64,000 nucleotides of DNA from JBDHWI01 sp964590135 (GTDB lineage: Bacteria; Chloroflexota; Anaerolineae; J036; Brachytrichaceae): positions 17,966-81,965 of the forward strand of contig CAZPVX010000021.1 of the NCBI GenBank assembly GCA_964590135.1, given 5' to 3'. The notes below the pieces were generated by a model, which saw nothing but the letters and a program-made list of their open reading frames with translations, ran no database searches and had not been told where the DNA came from. Both the position numbers and the translations under genes were made by a program. How positions within the stretch are numbered: the stretch's first letter is position 1; every line of letters starts with the position of its first letter. Shown piece by piece: positions 17,672 to 26,457 of the stretch.

Positions 17672-17940
17672 GCTTTCTGCGGGGATGGAGTTGGGGATGC
17701 AGTTGCGTTCATTCAGCCTGCTCCGAGCCTGTTTCCAGGGTTGTCGTAAAGATCGTCGCAAATGGTTGTCGCGATGCTGGGCAGAGCATTGTAGCGGCCT
17801 GTCGAGTAGGCATTTGTCGCGTTGCCGGGCTTGCATAAAGACCCCCTTTGCCTACGGTTGCTGGCGTTGGAAGTACGTAGGCCGGATCGTATTGTGATTG
17901 CCCGCCTATAGCCCATGAAGTGACACCTTCTTCTCGGATA
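17672..17940. promoter_or_regulatory. Divergent intergenic region with competing stems
   Basis: A 269-base non-coding stretch between a minus-strand glycosyltransferase gene and a plus-strand FG-GAP gene. It contains GTAGGC near 17806, GCCTAC near 17849 and GTAGGC near 17876, so the middle copy can pair with either flank, as in an attenuator. I could not match it to a known riboswitch class. Promoters for both genes should lie here, but I see no convincing -35/-10 pairs. Confidence 0.3.
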
Positions 17941-19965
17941 ATGAGCCTTCGCATGAATGGAAAAATACGACTTATCCACGGTGTGCTGGCGGTGACGCTG
18001 GCGATGGGTGTCGCTGCGCAAGCGCGCGCCAGCGAAGAGGGTTATCTCGATCAGCCGGCGCCTTTGCCTGGCTGGACCCACTCCCAACAATTTCAGTACG
18101 ATACGCCGCAGAAACATGGCATCGTCTTGAGTGGCGGCGACATTGTGCGCAGTTCGCCCATCATTGCCGAGATGGATGGCAACGTGGGTAATGGCCGCGA
18201 AGTGGCTGTGAGCGGGCAGGATGGCAGGTTGTATGTGTATCGCGCCAATGGCTCGCTGGCCTGGTCGACGCAGGTGACGCCTGGCTGCTCGCTGGCCGGC
18301 GGCGACGGCATCATCAATTCGTCGCCGGCGGCTGCCAACCTGTATGGCGATGGCACGATCTATGTGCTGGTCACCTTTGGCACCATTCAGCCCAGCACCT
18401 GCGACGGCGGCCTCGCGGTGTATCGCGGATCGGATGGGCAACAGGCGTGGCGCTTCAGCCTGCGCAATTGGGCCAGCAGCCAGGGCTACAGCGAGGGCAT
18501 GTACGGCACAGTGTCATCGCCGGCGGTGGCGGACACTGACGGCGACGGCAAAATGGAGATCGGCTTCGGCGGACTGGATCGCAATCTCTATCTGCTGAAT
18601 GCTGATGGCTCACTGCGCTGGTATGCACATATGGCTGACACGATCTGGTCGACGCCGGCGTTCTATGACATCAACGGCGATCGCCGGCTGGAGCTCATCG
18701 TTGGCACGGATATCTCGGCCAATGGCGCCATCGGCACGCCAGATGGCGGCTATGTCTATGCCATGAACACGCAGAATCGTGCGGTCAAGCGCATCGAATT
18801 CTGCGCGCCGAACTATCCAAACACATGTGACTACAGTTACATTCTGTGGCGCGCGGTGTTTGACCAGTCCATCTATGCATCGCCGGTAATTGCGGATGTG
18901 CTGCCCGGCAGCGCCGGCGCAGAAGCTGTCATTGGCGCAAGTTGCTTCTTCCCAGCGGGCGGCGCGCCGAAGCGTGGCGCCTGGCTCAAGATTTTGCGGT
19001 TGAGCGACGGCGTGGTGTTGCAAACGCTGAATGCGCCTGGCTGCGTCAATTCATCGGCAGCGGTTGGCGATCTGGATGGAGATGGTCTCCTGGAGGTAGC
19101 CGCCACCGTCAACGGTGCAAGTGAGTTGGGCTTTGATGGCCTGAGCCGGGTGGCGATGTGGCAGCCAGAGAATCCTCATCCAGCCTGGGCGGTTGTGCCC
19201 TACAACCCTGAGCCGGCCGGTGGCGGCAACTACAACGACCCGTATGGCGGCGATTTGCAATCGCCCGTAATCGCCGATCTTGATGGCAACGGCTCGTTGG
19301 AGGTGCTGGCTGCCAACTGGGCCAGCGTGCATGTGTTCAATGGCGCGAATGGCAATGCGCTGACATGCCAGGGGCCCTGCGGCAGCCAATTGTCGATGCG
19401 CACATGGAAGACGGTGAAATCGACGCCGGCGGTGGGAGACGTCAACAACGACGGCAAGCTCGATGTCGTGATCGGCAGCGGCAATGTGGTCAACGGCAAT
19501 GGCCAGGGGCAGCTGTATGCATGGACCGATTTTGGCCGGCTGGGTAGCCCTGCCGGCAATCAAACTGCCTTCAGCGCGCCATGGCCCATGTTTGGCGGGA
19601 ACGCGCGCCACTCCGGTGTGGTCGCCGGCAGTGCGGGCCAATTGGCGGTGATGCCCGATACCCTTTCAGCAATGTTGCGGGTGCAAACCAACACTGATGC
19701 CATCATCCGCATCAGCGGCGACGGCGCGAGTGGCAACTGGACGCTGAGCGAAAGCAGCGACCCGAGCGATATCGTGTCATTGTTGGGGAATTCCGGCACG
19801 GTTGGCAGCACCGTCGGCGTGCGACTGAAGGCGCCCAGCAAATCCGGCACGTACGATGCCACGCTCAAGGTGGACGCCGGCAGCCTGGGATCGCAAACCA
19901 TTGCGGTGAAGGTGATCGCAGTCCGAAATGTCGTCAGTGTGAAACTGCCGATTGTCACGCGCTGA
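17941..19965 (+). CDS. Secreted FG-GAP/VCBS-repeat propeller protein
   Basis: About 674 residues. The signal peptide ends near ARA-SEEG. The mature part has repeated calcium-binding FG-GAP strands: AAVGDLDGDGLLEVA, AVADTDGDGKMEIGFGG, PAVGDVNNDGKLDVVIGS, VIADLDGNGSLEVLAANW, each with a DxDGDG-like loop. These form an integrin-alpha-like propeller. After it come PWPMFGGNARHSG, common at the end of such propellers, and an Ig-like C-terminal domain of about 100 residues. Probably a surface or extracellular binding protein. The start could be 17953 (MNGKIRL), which gives a more usual signal peptide. A strong terminator follows. Confidence 0.8.
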   Translation: MSLRMNGKIRLIHGVLAVTLAMGVAAQARASEEGYLDQPAPLPGWTHSQQFQYDTPQKHGIVLSGGDIVRSSPIIAEMDGNVGNGREVAVSGQDGRLYVYRANGSLAWSTQVTPGCSLAGGDGIINSSPAAANLYGDGTIYVLVTFGTIQPSTCDGGLAVYRGSDGQQAWRFSLRNWASSQGYSEGMYGTVSSPAVADTDGDGKMEIGFGGLDRNLYLLNADGSLRWYAHMADTIWSTPAFYDINGDRRLELIVGTDISANGAIGTPDGGYVYAMNTQNRAVKRIEFCAPNYPNTCDYSYILWRAVFDQSIYASPVIADVLPGSAGAEAVIGASCFFPAGGAPKRGAWLKILRLSDGVVLQTLNAPGCVNSSAAVGDLDGDGLLEVAATVNGASELGFDGLSRVAMWQPENPHPAWAVVPYNPEPAGGGNYNDPYGGDLQSPVIADLDGNGSLEVLAANWASVHVFNGANGNALTCQGPCGSQLSMRTWKTVKSTPAVGDVNNDGKLDVVIGSGNVVNGNGQGQLYAWTDFGRLGSPAGNQTAFSAPWPMFGGNARHSGVVAGSAGQLAVMPDTLSAMLRVQTNTDAIIRISGDGASGNWTLSESSDPSDIVSLLGNSGTVGSTVGVRLKAPSKSGTYDATLKVDAGSLGSQTIAVKVIAVRNVVSVKLPIVTR

Positions 19966-20006
19966 GGCTCGCGGGCCTTCCGTGTGGCGCGATCCGTCTG
20001 CATGCG

Positions 20007-20037
20007 AATCCCGGTATCTCTGATGCCGGGATTTTTT
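20007..20037 (+). terminator. Rho-independent terminator
   Basis: AATCCCGGTATC (20007-20018) pairs with GATGCCGGGATT (20022-20033) around the loop TCT, one G-T pair, followed by a run of T (20032-20037). It ends the FG-GAP transcript and overlaps the stop codon of the convergent glycosyltransferase gene. Confidence 0.85.
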
Positions 20038-21115
20038 ATTGGCTCACCTTTTCCAGCACAGCGGCCAGACGCTCTCGCGTGATGCGCAGGTCGTAGGCTG
20101 CCAGCCGGCGCGTTTGTCCATCCAGCAGCGTCTTGCGCGCTGCGCCGGCGTGATGAAAAAAGTGAATCGCTTCGGCTATGGCGTCGTGCTGCTTGGCGTT
20201 GAACAAAACGCCGGCGTCACCCATCGTATATGGCACGCCGCTGCTGTTGAAGGCGAACACCGGCAGCCGGTAGTGCATGGCCTCAATCACTGGCACGCAA
20301 AATCCCTCATGCTCGCTCATGCACACGAATGCGTCGGCAGATTGGTAATAGGCGGCCAGACCATCATCGGTGCCGACAGGGCCGGTCAATCGCACATGGT
20401 CGTCCAGCCCCAGCTGTGAAATCATGGCTTGCAGCCGCGCGTGATAGGAGCCGGCGTTGGCGAAGTTGCCCACGATCCATAGTTGCACCTGCGGGTCAAC
20501 CAACTCGCGCATGTAGCGCGTCAGCCGGATCAGATCGTGCTGGCATTTGTTTGGCGCGACGCGGCCAACGAAGAGCAATTTCAGGCCGGCTTGTCCGCCT
20601 GCGCTGCGAATGCGGTCGGCCTGCGGCGTGCGCCCGCCATGATCCAGCCGCTCGAAGTCCACCAGGTAATGCACCACATCTGGCTCGGAGAAGCCGGCTT
20701 CCATCAGCTCCAGCTTGTTGTATTCTGATGCGGCGATGGCAAACGACACGCCCTTCAATCGCTGCAACTGCCCGCGGCCATCGGCCAGTTCGCGCGCCAG
20801 TTGGGGGTTGATTCCGGCAAAGAAGTGCGCCGGTGTGATGTTGTGGTAATACACGCCGACACGGCTGCGCCGGAGCGACAGCACGAAGTCGGTCACTTCC
20901 GAACCGATGGAGAAGTGATAGATCAGGGTGTTGCCGGCGCGGTCTTCGTAATCGTGATAATCACGCGCGGCATGGGCGTAGCGCGGGTCGATGTGGCGGG
21001 CGAAGATGGTGGATGGGATGCCGCGCCGGCGCAGCATATTCCAGATTTCCATGGCGTGGTTGCCGATGGCATCGCCATACACCAGCGCCGGCATGATCTG
21101 ATGCACAGCGTTCAT
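20036..21115 (-). CDS. Family 4 glycosyltransferase
   Basis: A 359-residue GT-B enzyme. Its N-terminus (MNAVHQIMPALVYGDAIGNH) is the variant found in GT4 enzymes of cell-surface polysaccharide clusters. It has GVYYHNITPAHFF, LLFVGRVAPNKCQHDLIRL and CMSEHEGFCVPVIEAMHYRLPVFAF (E-x7-E). The start at 21115 makes an ATGA overlap with the upstream gene, which supports it over the longer frame. It is the last gene of an eight-gene minus-strand polysaccharide operon that begins with rfbD. Confidence 0.82.
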   Translation of the reverse strand: MNAVHQIMPALVYGDAIGNHAMEIWNMLRRRGIPSTIFARHIDPRYAHAARDYHDYEDRAGNTLIYHFSIGSEVTDFVLSLRRSRVGVYYHNITPAHFFAGINPQLARELADGRGQLQRLKGVSFAIAASEYNKLELMEAGFSEPDVVHYLVDFERLDHGGRTPQADRIRSAGGQAGLKLLFVGRVAPNKCQHDLIRLTRYMRELVDPQVQLWIVGNFANAGSYHARLQAMISQLGLDDHVRLTGPVGTDDGLAAYYQSADAFVCMSEHEGFCVPVIEAMHYRLPVFAFNSSGVPYTMGDAGVLFNAKQHDAIAEAIHFFHHAGAARKTLLDGQTRRLAAYDLRITRERLAAVLEKVSQ

Positions 21116-22293
21116 GGCAGCCCGCTCATCCAATCGTCCATCGCGGCATGAAAGCGCGCGCTGACGGCGTGTGGCCCGTGTTGCGAGAGGACGTATTGCC
21201 GGCCCGCCTCGCCCATGCGCCGGCACAGGCGTTCATCTTCAAGCAGCAGCGACAAGCCGGCCTCGAACTCGGCGTAGTTGCAAAAATACAGCCCGCCGCT
21301 GCTTTGCACGACATGATGTCGCGTGACTGCGCATTCGCAATGCACCATCGCCGGCCTGCCGGCCAGCCACGACTCCATGATGACGATAGAGAAGGATTCA
21401 TTGACGGATGGCTGGCACAGCGCCACTGCCGCGGCAAAGGCATCGGCCTTGGTTTCGGCAGGTTGAAAGCCGATGTACACCAGATCGGGGTGCGGGGTCT
21501 TGCAAGGCCCATCACCCATCAACACCAGTTTGAGCGGGCCAGGGTGGCCGGCTTTGTATTGGGTGAAGTGCTCGATGAGCAACGGCACATTCTTTGCGCT
21601 TTCGAGCCGGCCCGAATACAGCAGGAACGGATCATGGATGCCGGTGACGCGGCGAAATCGCTCGCCATCGGATTGAAAGTCTGGCACTGACACGCCGATC
21701 ACGTGGCCGCGCGCATGCTTCACCTGCAATTGCTCGCCGGCGAATGCCATCTCGGGTTGCGAATTGAACAACAGCCCCCGGCTTTGCTCCAACATCAGGC
21801 GCGTTGGCGCGAGATAGGCATAGGCCTCGTCATGCAGGCAGGGCCAGACGACCGATCTGGCCGGGTTGACCGCAGCCGCATAGTGGACGAGTGGGAACGG
21901 GTAGGGCGCGAAGAAAAACAGATCGAAGTCGTCACTGCGCTGCGCCAAGTCGCGATACAGCGTTGGGCAGTGCGCCCCGGTCGCGAGCCATTCAAATTGT
22001 TCATCGATGCTGAGCCGCTCATGGTGCAGGATGCGCGCGAACAATGTCTGGTGGCGTTTGCGATCCTGCCAGATCGCTGGATGGCGGTTGACGGTGACGC
22101 CGCGCAATGTTTCGCGGCCGGCCGGCGCCTCATTGCGCCACTCACTCAGGTTGCTGGCGCAAGACGTGAACACCTCGACCTGTATCTTCTGCGCCGCCAG
22201 CAGCTCTGCGAGGCTGCGCACAGCTGTCTCTGCGCCGCCCAGGATGTGATCGCCGTAACGCGGCGTGACAAACGCCAGACGTCGTGTATCCAT
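21112..22293 (-). CDS. Family 4 glycosyltransferase
   Basis: A 393-residue GT-B enzyme: RLAFVTPRYGDHILGGAETAVRSLAELLAAQ is the N-terminal domain. LYSGRLESAKNVPLLIEHF and QPSVNESFSIVIMESWLAGRPAMVHCECAVT form the donor-binding part. FFFAPYPFPLVHYAAAV marks the acceptor-side linker. The start is directly next to the stop codon of the upstream coiled-coil gene, and the end overlaps the next gene by four bases, so the three are coupled. Confidence 0.82.
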   Translation of the reverse strand: MDTRRLAFVTPRYGDHILGGAETAVRSLAELLAAQKIQVEVFTSCASNLSEWRNEAPAGRETLRGVTVNRHPAIWQDRKRHQTLFARILHHERLSIDEQFEWLATGAHCPTLYRDLAQRSDDFDLFFFAPYPFPLVHYAAAVNPARSVVWPCLHDEAYAYLAPTRLMLEQSRGLLFNSQPEMAFAGEQLQVKHARGHVIGVSVPDFQSDGERFRRVTGIHDPFLLYSGRLESAKNVPLLIEHFTQYKAGHPGPLKLVLMGDGPCKTPHPDLVYIGFQPAETKADAFAAAVALCQPSVNESFSIVIMESWLAGRPAMVHCECAVTRHHVVQSSGGLYFCNYAEFEAGLSLLLEDERLCRRMGEAGRQYVLSQHGPHAVSARFHAAMDDWMSGLP

Positions 22294-22821
22294 TCAACCC
22301 TGGTCCGACTTTGTTCGCTGTTCCATCGCATCGATGCGCGCCTGCAATGCCGCGATCTGCGCGTCTTTTTCGGCTAATTGCTTGTCCAGCGAAGCCGTCA
22401 GTCGGTTGAGCGCTCGCGATGCCTCGACGTTGAAGGCGATCTGCCGCTCGGCCGACATGTTTACGTAGAAAATGATGGCCTGGTGCAGCGCGGTGCGGAC
22501 GCGCTGAAGCAACCCGCCAACGATCGGCACGCTGGTCGGCGTGACAAACAGTGACACCTGGCTGCCATCGCGCAGCAGGGATGCCTGTTGCAGCGCTTCG
22601 TGCAATTCCATGGGGAATCGGTCGCTGCCAGGCACGCTGTAGCGACCCATGGCAATGTCGTCGAAATCGATGCCGCGCGCCTCGGCATCGATCCTGCGCT
22701 GCATCAAGGCGGCTCGAATCTCAGCCATGATGGCGTCGACGTCAAGCTGAGGATCGCGGATGGATAAAACGGAGTCGGCCGGCTGCGGTGTTGCCGGCGT
22801 TGCGGAACTGGTTGATGTCAT
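22294..22821 (-). CDS. Small coiled-coil protein of the polysaccharide operon
   Basis: A 175-residue protein of unknown function. It has a polar N-terminus, a region DAIMAEIRAALMQRR, then VPIVGGLLQRVRTALHQA, QIAFN and a C-terminal coiled coil (LDKQLAEKDAQIAALQARIDAMEQR). The VPIVGGLLQRVRTALH...QIAFN block is also present at the C-terminus of the GT2 enzyme encoded just upstream (VPVLGGLIARTRNAIH...QSAFN). It may be a membrane-edge or complex-forming module. No signal peptide or clear membrane span is seen. Confidence 0.6.
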   Translation of the reverse strand: MTSTSSATPATPQPADSVLSIRDPQLDVDAIMAEIRAALMQRRIDAEARGIDFDDIAMGRYSVPGSDRFPMELHEALQQASLLRDGSQVSLFVTPTSVPIVGGLLQRVRTALHQAIIFYVNMSAERQIAFNVEASRALNRLTASLDKQLAEKDAQIAALQARIDAMEQRTKSDQG

Positions 22822-22839
22822 GTTTGTTTGCGCCAGGTT

Positions 22840-24183
22840 TCATGCATCGCCGGCTTCATCTGGCGCCGGCGTGCTGGGCTGAATGGCGCTCTGGCGTTCT
22901 ACAAGATCACGATTTTCGAGCGTCAATTCTAATATGCGCAGGTGCGTCGCTTTCATCAGATCCAGCATCTGCTGATTGAAGGCTGATTGCTGATCGGCGA
23001 GGTGACGCAGCGCCCATTTGCCTGCCAGGCTGTGGATGGCGTTGCGCGTCCGCGCAATCAAACCACCCAACACCGGCACTTGCGAGGTGAACTTGAAAGG
23101 CTGCAATTGCGGGTCAAGTGCCGGCGCAGCAGTCAGGATGGCAGTGAGTTTCGCGTCGGCTTCTCCGCCATGTTGCGCTGCCACTGTCGATATACAGCGC
23201 AAGGCAGCTTCGTGTGCATCCAGCAGTCCACGCCGGATGTTTGTCCAGAAATTGGGGTCGCAGCCGGCGTCGACGTCACACCCGTAAATGCGCCGGCGAC
23301 CTGCGATGGCGGCATCGATCGATCGCGCAGCGCGCATGTAGGCGCGCGCGCAGGCCAACGCGTTGTCGATGGAGAGCATGGTTGCAAAGGATGCCAGTTC
23401 GCCATCGACAAACGCGGTCAGCAGGGCCGCCGGCCAGTGCCGCAATGTGAATTGAACCCGCCCCGTGTGGTAGTGCAGCGCCTGCGCATAGCTGTGGCTG
23501 GGGATGACCGAGCCTTCAACGTGCGACAGTGTGGCCGCCGGCGCATAGATTACATTGAAGCCGGCTGCTCGGGCGCGGAAGCACAGGTCGATGTCTTCAT
23601 AGTAGGCCTGGCTGATCGATTCATCCATGCCGCCGAGCGCATCGAGCGCGCGGGTTGCCAGCGCCAGCGCTGCGCCGGTGACAAACTCGGGCGACGTGCG
23701 CTGATCGTACTGACCCTGATCGACCTCGCCCTGTCCCAGATGATGCGCGGTGGCTGATGGCCGATCCAGATAACCGCCGGCGTGCTGCAAAGTCTTTCCG
23801 CCCGGGTAGCGAATCTTGCAGCCGGCGATGCCGAGCGCAGGATCGGCGGCGAACGCAACATCCAGCGCGGCCAGACAACTGGGGTCAAGCGTCGTGTCCT
23901 GGTTCAGCAGCAGGATGAAGCCGGCGTCATGTGCTGCTTTGCGCGCGGCGCGGATGCCGGCGTTGATGGTATGGGCATAGCCAGCGTTGGCAGATTGGCG
24001 AATCACGCGCACCTGCGGAAAGCCGGCGGCAATGCGCGCGCCCTCGTCTGTTGAAGCGTCATCGACCACGATGATCTGCGCCGGTGGCAGGGTTTGTGCG
24101 GCGAGCGATTCAATGCAGGCGCCGATGTATTTCGCGCCATTGAAGAGCGGGATGACGATGGTGATGTGGGATTGATTTTGCAT
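22840..24183 (-). CDS. Family 2 glycosyltransferase with C-terminal helical module
   Basis: A 447-residue GT-A enzyme. ITIVIPLFNGAKYIGACIESLAAQTLPPAQIIVVDDASTDE, LLLNQDTTLD (DxD-type metal site), EFVTGAALALATRALDALGGMDE and YYEDIDLCFRARAAGF (ED base region) show a rhamnosyltransferase-like GT2. About 120 extra residues follow, with the VPVLGGLIARTRNAIH block and a coiled coil. Start at 24183, since the upstream part of the frame lacks family residues. Within the operon it likely adds one sugar to a lipid-linked chain at the inner membrane face (inference). Confidence 0.8.
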   Translation of the reverse strand: MQNQSHITIVIPLFNGAKYIGACIESLAAQTLPPAQIIVVDDASTDEGARIAAGFPQVRVIRQSANAGYAHTINAGIRAARKAAHDAGFILLLNQDTTLDPSCLAALDVAFAADPALGIAGCKIRYPGGKTLQHAGGYLDRPSATAHHLGQGEVDQGQYDQRTSPEFVTGAALALATRALDALGGMDESISQAYYEDIDLCFRARAAGFNVIYAPAATLSHVEGSVIPSHSYAQALHYHTGRVQFTLRHWPAALLTAFVDGELASFATMLSIDNALACARAYMRAARSIDAAIAGRRRIYGCDVDAGCDPNFWTNIRRGLLDAHEAALRCISTVAAQHGGEADAKLTAILTAAPALDPQLQPFKFTSQVPVLGGLIARTRNAIHSLAGKWALRHLADQQSAFNQQMLDLMKATHLRILELTLENRDLVERQSAIQPSTPAPDEAGDA

Positions 24184-24260
24184 GGCCGCGCATGAGCCTC
24201 GCTGGGCTGCCGGCATTGTGCCATATCCAGCTTGTTCTCATGCTGGGATGGCGGCTGCCG

Positions 24261-25637
24261 TCAGCGTCCCCCCTTCAGCCATCTCATCAACCGCATGAAC
24301 CGGCCGCGCTCATAGGCATCTGTGAGCCGTTGCAATCGGTCGCGTTCGGCTTGTAGCTGCGCGATGGCTGCGCTGTGTGCAGGGTTGCCGCGACCAGCGC
24401 GATTTGGCGGAGGCTGGCCGGCTGCGCGCATGCAAAACGCAATCAGCGGCTTGGCGGCCTGTTCCCAGGTGAACTGCTCTCGCGCAGCGGCAAATTGCCT
24501 GTCGGCGTCCTCGGGTGGCGTGTTCAGCCAGCGCAGCGACTCCCGCGCGATACCCTCCACATCCTGCACACCGACCACGCTGCCCAGCCCATGCCCGCTG
24601 ACAATCTCGCTGGTTGCATCGCCGGCGGTCATCACCATGGGCAGGCCGGCCCAGATGTAGTCGAATACACGGCTGCGATATGCCAGCCGCGTCTCCAGCG
24701 TATCGAAGTGCAGTGAGAGCGCGACATCGGTCTCGAGCAGCACATTCGTCCAGTCGTCATAGCCAACCCAATCGCCGAAGAAAACGCTGCGGTCAAGCAG
24801 GCCGAGAGCGCTGGCTGCCTGCTTTGCGGCATCCACATTGGAAGGCAGGTTGGCGAGCGCGGGGTTGGGATGGCGCGTGCCGGGGAAGATCAGCCTGGCG
24901 GAAGGCTGCTGCGCGCAGATCAGGGGCATGGCCTGCACTGCGCTCACTGGATCGAGCCAACGCCACAGCCCGCCGCCCCACAGCATCAATTTGTCGGCGG
25001 GCTGGATGCCTGGCCACACGCCCTTGATCGCCGGCCTGGTTTTGAGCGGGGGTGTTGCGCGCAGGCCGAATGGGACCACATCCACAAGCTGGCGCAATGA
25101 TGGATCACGCTGGTAGTCCGCTGGCGTGATCCGCCCGTGCGCTTCCAGCAGACCCAGCCACCAGTCGCGCTGGCGCTCGCTGGCGCAGATGAAAAAATCG
25201 CCGGCGAGATACTGCGGCTGCAATTGAGCCATGCGCGCGGCCCATGCCGAATTGGCCTCAGATTGGTGCGCGTAGGTGGCCAGCCACTCCGGCATCAGCG
25301 GGTCGTAACCGTCGATCACCAGCCAGGCCGAACACTCTGCCAGTTGCGGGAAGTGCCAGGCCATGTCACCGGGCAACAGGATCACATCGGCCTCGCGCGC
25401 CGGGCGTTCGATTGTGTCCCATTGCCCCGGCTCAAACAGCACTGCCTCGAAAGGTGCGTCACCGTTGGGCAGCGTTGAGCCGGCGGGCATGGCAAGGCAG
25501 ACCTGTGCGTGGCGCGCCATCACGCCGGCCAGCGCATGGCAACGAATGCCCGGGCCGGCCATCTTCGGTCCGATGCGCTCATGCGAGAGGATGAGCAGCC
25601 TGGTGCGGTGCGCCGGCTGCGGCATGGGAATTGCCAT
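24261..25637 (-). CDS. Glycosyltransferase (GT4-like) with shared C-terminal tail
   Basis: A 458-residue protein. LLILSHERIGPKMAGPGIRCHALAGVMARHA is the N-terminal signature of a GT-B group common in Chloroflexota and cyanobacteria. LMLWGGGLWRWLDPVSAVQAM and RVFDYIWAGLPMVMTAGDATSEIV form the donor side. The last 35 residues are a short coiled coil and then YERGRFMRLMRWLKGGR, nearly identical to the end of the methyltransferase encoded just upstream. Start and upstream stop share one base (TGATG), indicating coupling. Confidence 0.72.
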   Translation of the reverse strand: MAIPMPQPAHRTRLLILSHERIGPKMAGPGIRCHALAGVMARHAQVCLAMPAGSTLPNGDAPFEAVLFEPGQWDTIERPAREADVILLPGDMAWHFPQLAECSAWLVIDGYDPLMPEWLATYAHQSEANSAWAARMAQLQPQYLAGDFFICASERQRDWWLGLLEAHGRITPADYQRDPSLRQLVDVVPFGLRATPPLKTRPAIKGVWPGIQPADKLMLWGGGLWRWLDPVSAVQAMPLICAQQPSARLIFPGTRHPNPALANLPSNVDAAKQAASALGLLDRSVFFGDWVGYDDWTNVLLETDVALSLHFDTLETRLAYRSRVFDYIWAGLPMVMTAGDATSEIVSGHGLGSVVGVQDVEGIARESLRWLNTPPEDADRQFAAAREQFTWEQAAKPLIAFCMRAAGQPPPNRAGRGNPAHSAAIAQLQAERDRLQRLTDAYERGRFMRLMRWLKGGR

Positions 25638-26425
25638 CAGCGCGTGCCCTTCAGCCAGCGCATGAAGCGCATGAATCGACCCTGCTCGTAGCGCGCCACC
25701 AGGTCGCGCAGGGCGTCGCGCTCGCGGGTGAGGTCGGCGATCGCGCCGGCGTTGCGCTGTTGTTGCGCGGCCTGGCGGAGCTGGTGATTCTCCTCGCGCA
25801 GCAGGCTGAGACGGCGTTCGTAATCGCGCACGATGTGGTGCGCCAGCGCGCTGCTTCTCCTGAAGCGCATTGCCCAGGGCGTGATGAAAGTGGCGTCGAA
25901 TGACAGGTCATGGAAAAAGCCGTGACGCGCGAAGGCCTCTGCCCAGTGTTCCGCCGGCTGAACGTTGATGTGGGTGGCCTCGGCGTAGTCGTTTGGGCTG
26001 GATGAGAACAGGATGTCGTCGCTGTGGGCGCACAGGTTTTCGATTGCGCGCGCGGCCTCCAGCGCCGGCATGTGCTCCACCACCTCGATGCATATGATCA
26101 AGTCATATCGGCGCTCAAACGGCGCGGCAATCGAGCCGACGCGGCAAAATGCCCGAATGCTGTCGTGCGCCTGGCTGATGGCGTAATCGGAAATATCCAC
26201 GCCCCACGCCGGCGTGCCGCGCCGGCGCAATTGCTCCACCAGAAAGCCCTTGGCGCAGCCGGCATCCAGCACGGTGGCCGGCGCGATGTCGCTGATGATA
26301 TGGCCGGCGATGCCATCGAAGAATGCCAGCCAGAAATCATTGCGCACATACTCTGCGCCGCAGCCGGTGGCGTAATAGGCTGCGTCGAAATTGTCGGCAG
26401 GTTGGGGCGGGTTGGTTTGCTGCAT
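25637..26425 (-). CDS. Class I SAM-dependent methyltransferase with shared C-terminal tail
   Basis: A 262-residue protein. The SAM-binding motif I is TVLDAGCAKGFLVEQLRRRG; GVDISDYAI is the second acidic loop; YDLIICIEVVEHMPALEA is motif IV/post-motif. A coiled coil follows (RLSLLREENHQLRQAAQQQ), ending with YEQGRFMRFMRWLKGTR. Methyltransferases in such operons cap or decorate a growing glycan, and a Wzt-like ABC ATPase that could recognise such a cap lies 32 bases upstream. That functional link is inference. Confidence 0.8.
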   Translation of the reverse strand: MQQTNPPQPADNFDAAYYATGCGAEYVRNDFWLAFFDGIAGHIISDIAPATVLDAGCAKGFLVEQLRRRGTPAWGVDISDYAISQAHDSIRAFCRVGSIAAPFERRYDLIICIEVVEHMPALEAARAIENLCAHSDDILFSSSPNDYAEATHINVQPAEHWAEAFARHGFFHDLSFDATFITPWAMRFRRSSALAHHIVRDYERRLSLLREENHQLRQAAQQQRNAGAIADLTRERDALRDLVARYEQGRFMRFMRWLKGTR

Positions 26426-26457
26426 GTTGCACCGATGCCTGTGCGCTCATTTATGCG

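Noticed and set aside
17672..17940. Cyclic-di-GMP (GEMM) or other known riboswitch
   Set aside because: I compared the remembered consensus on both strands and the key invariant blocks are not present in order.
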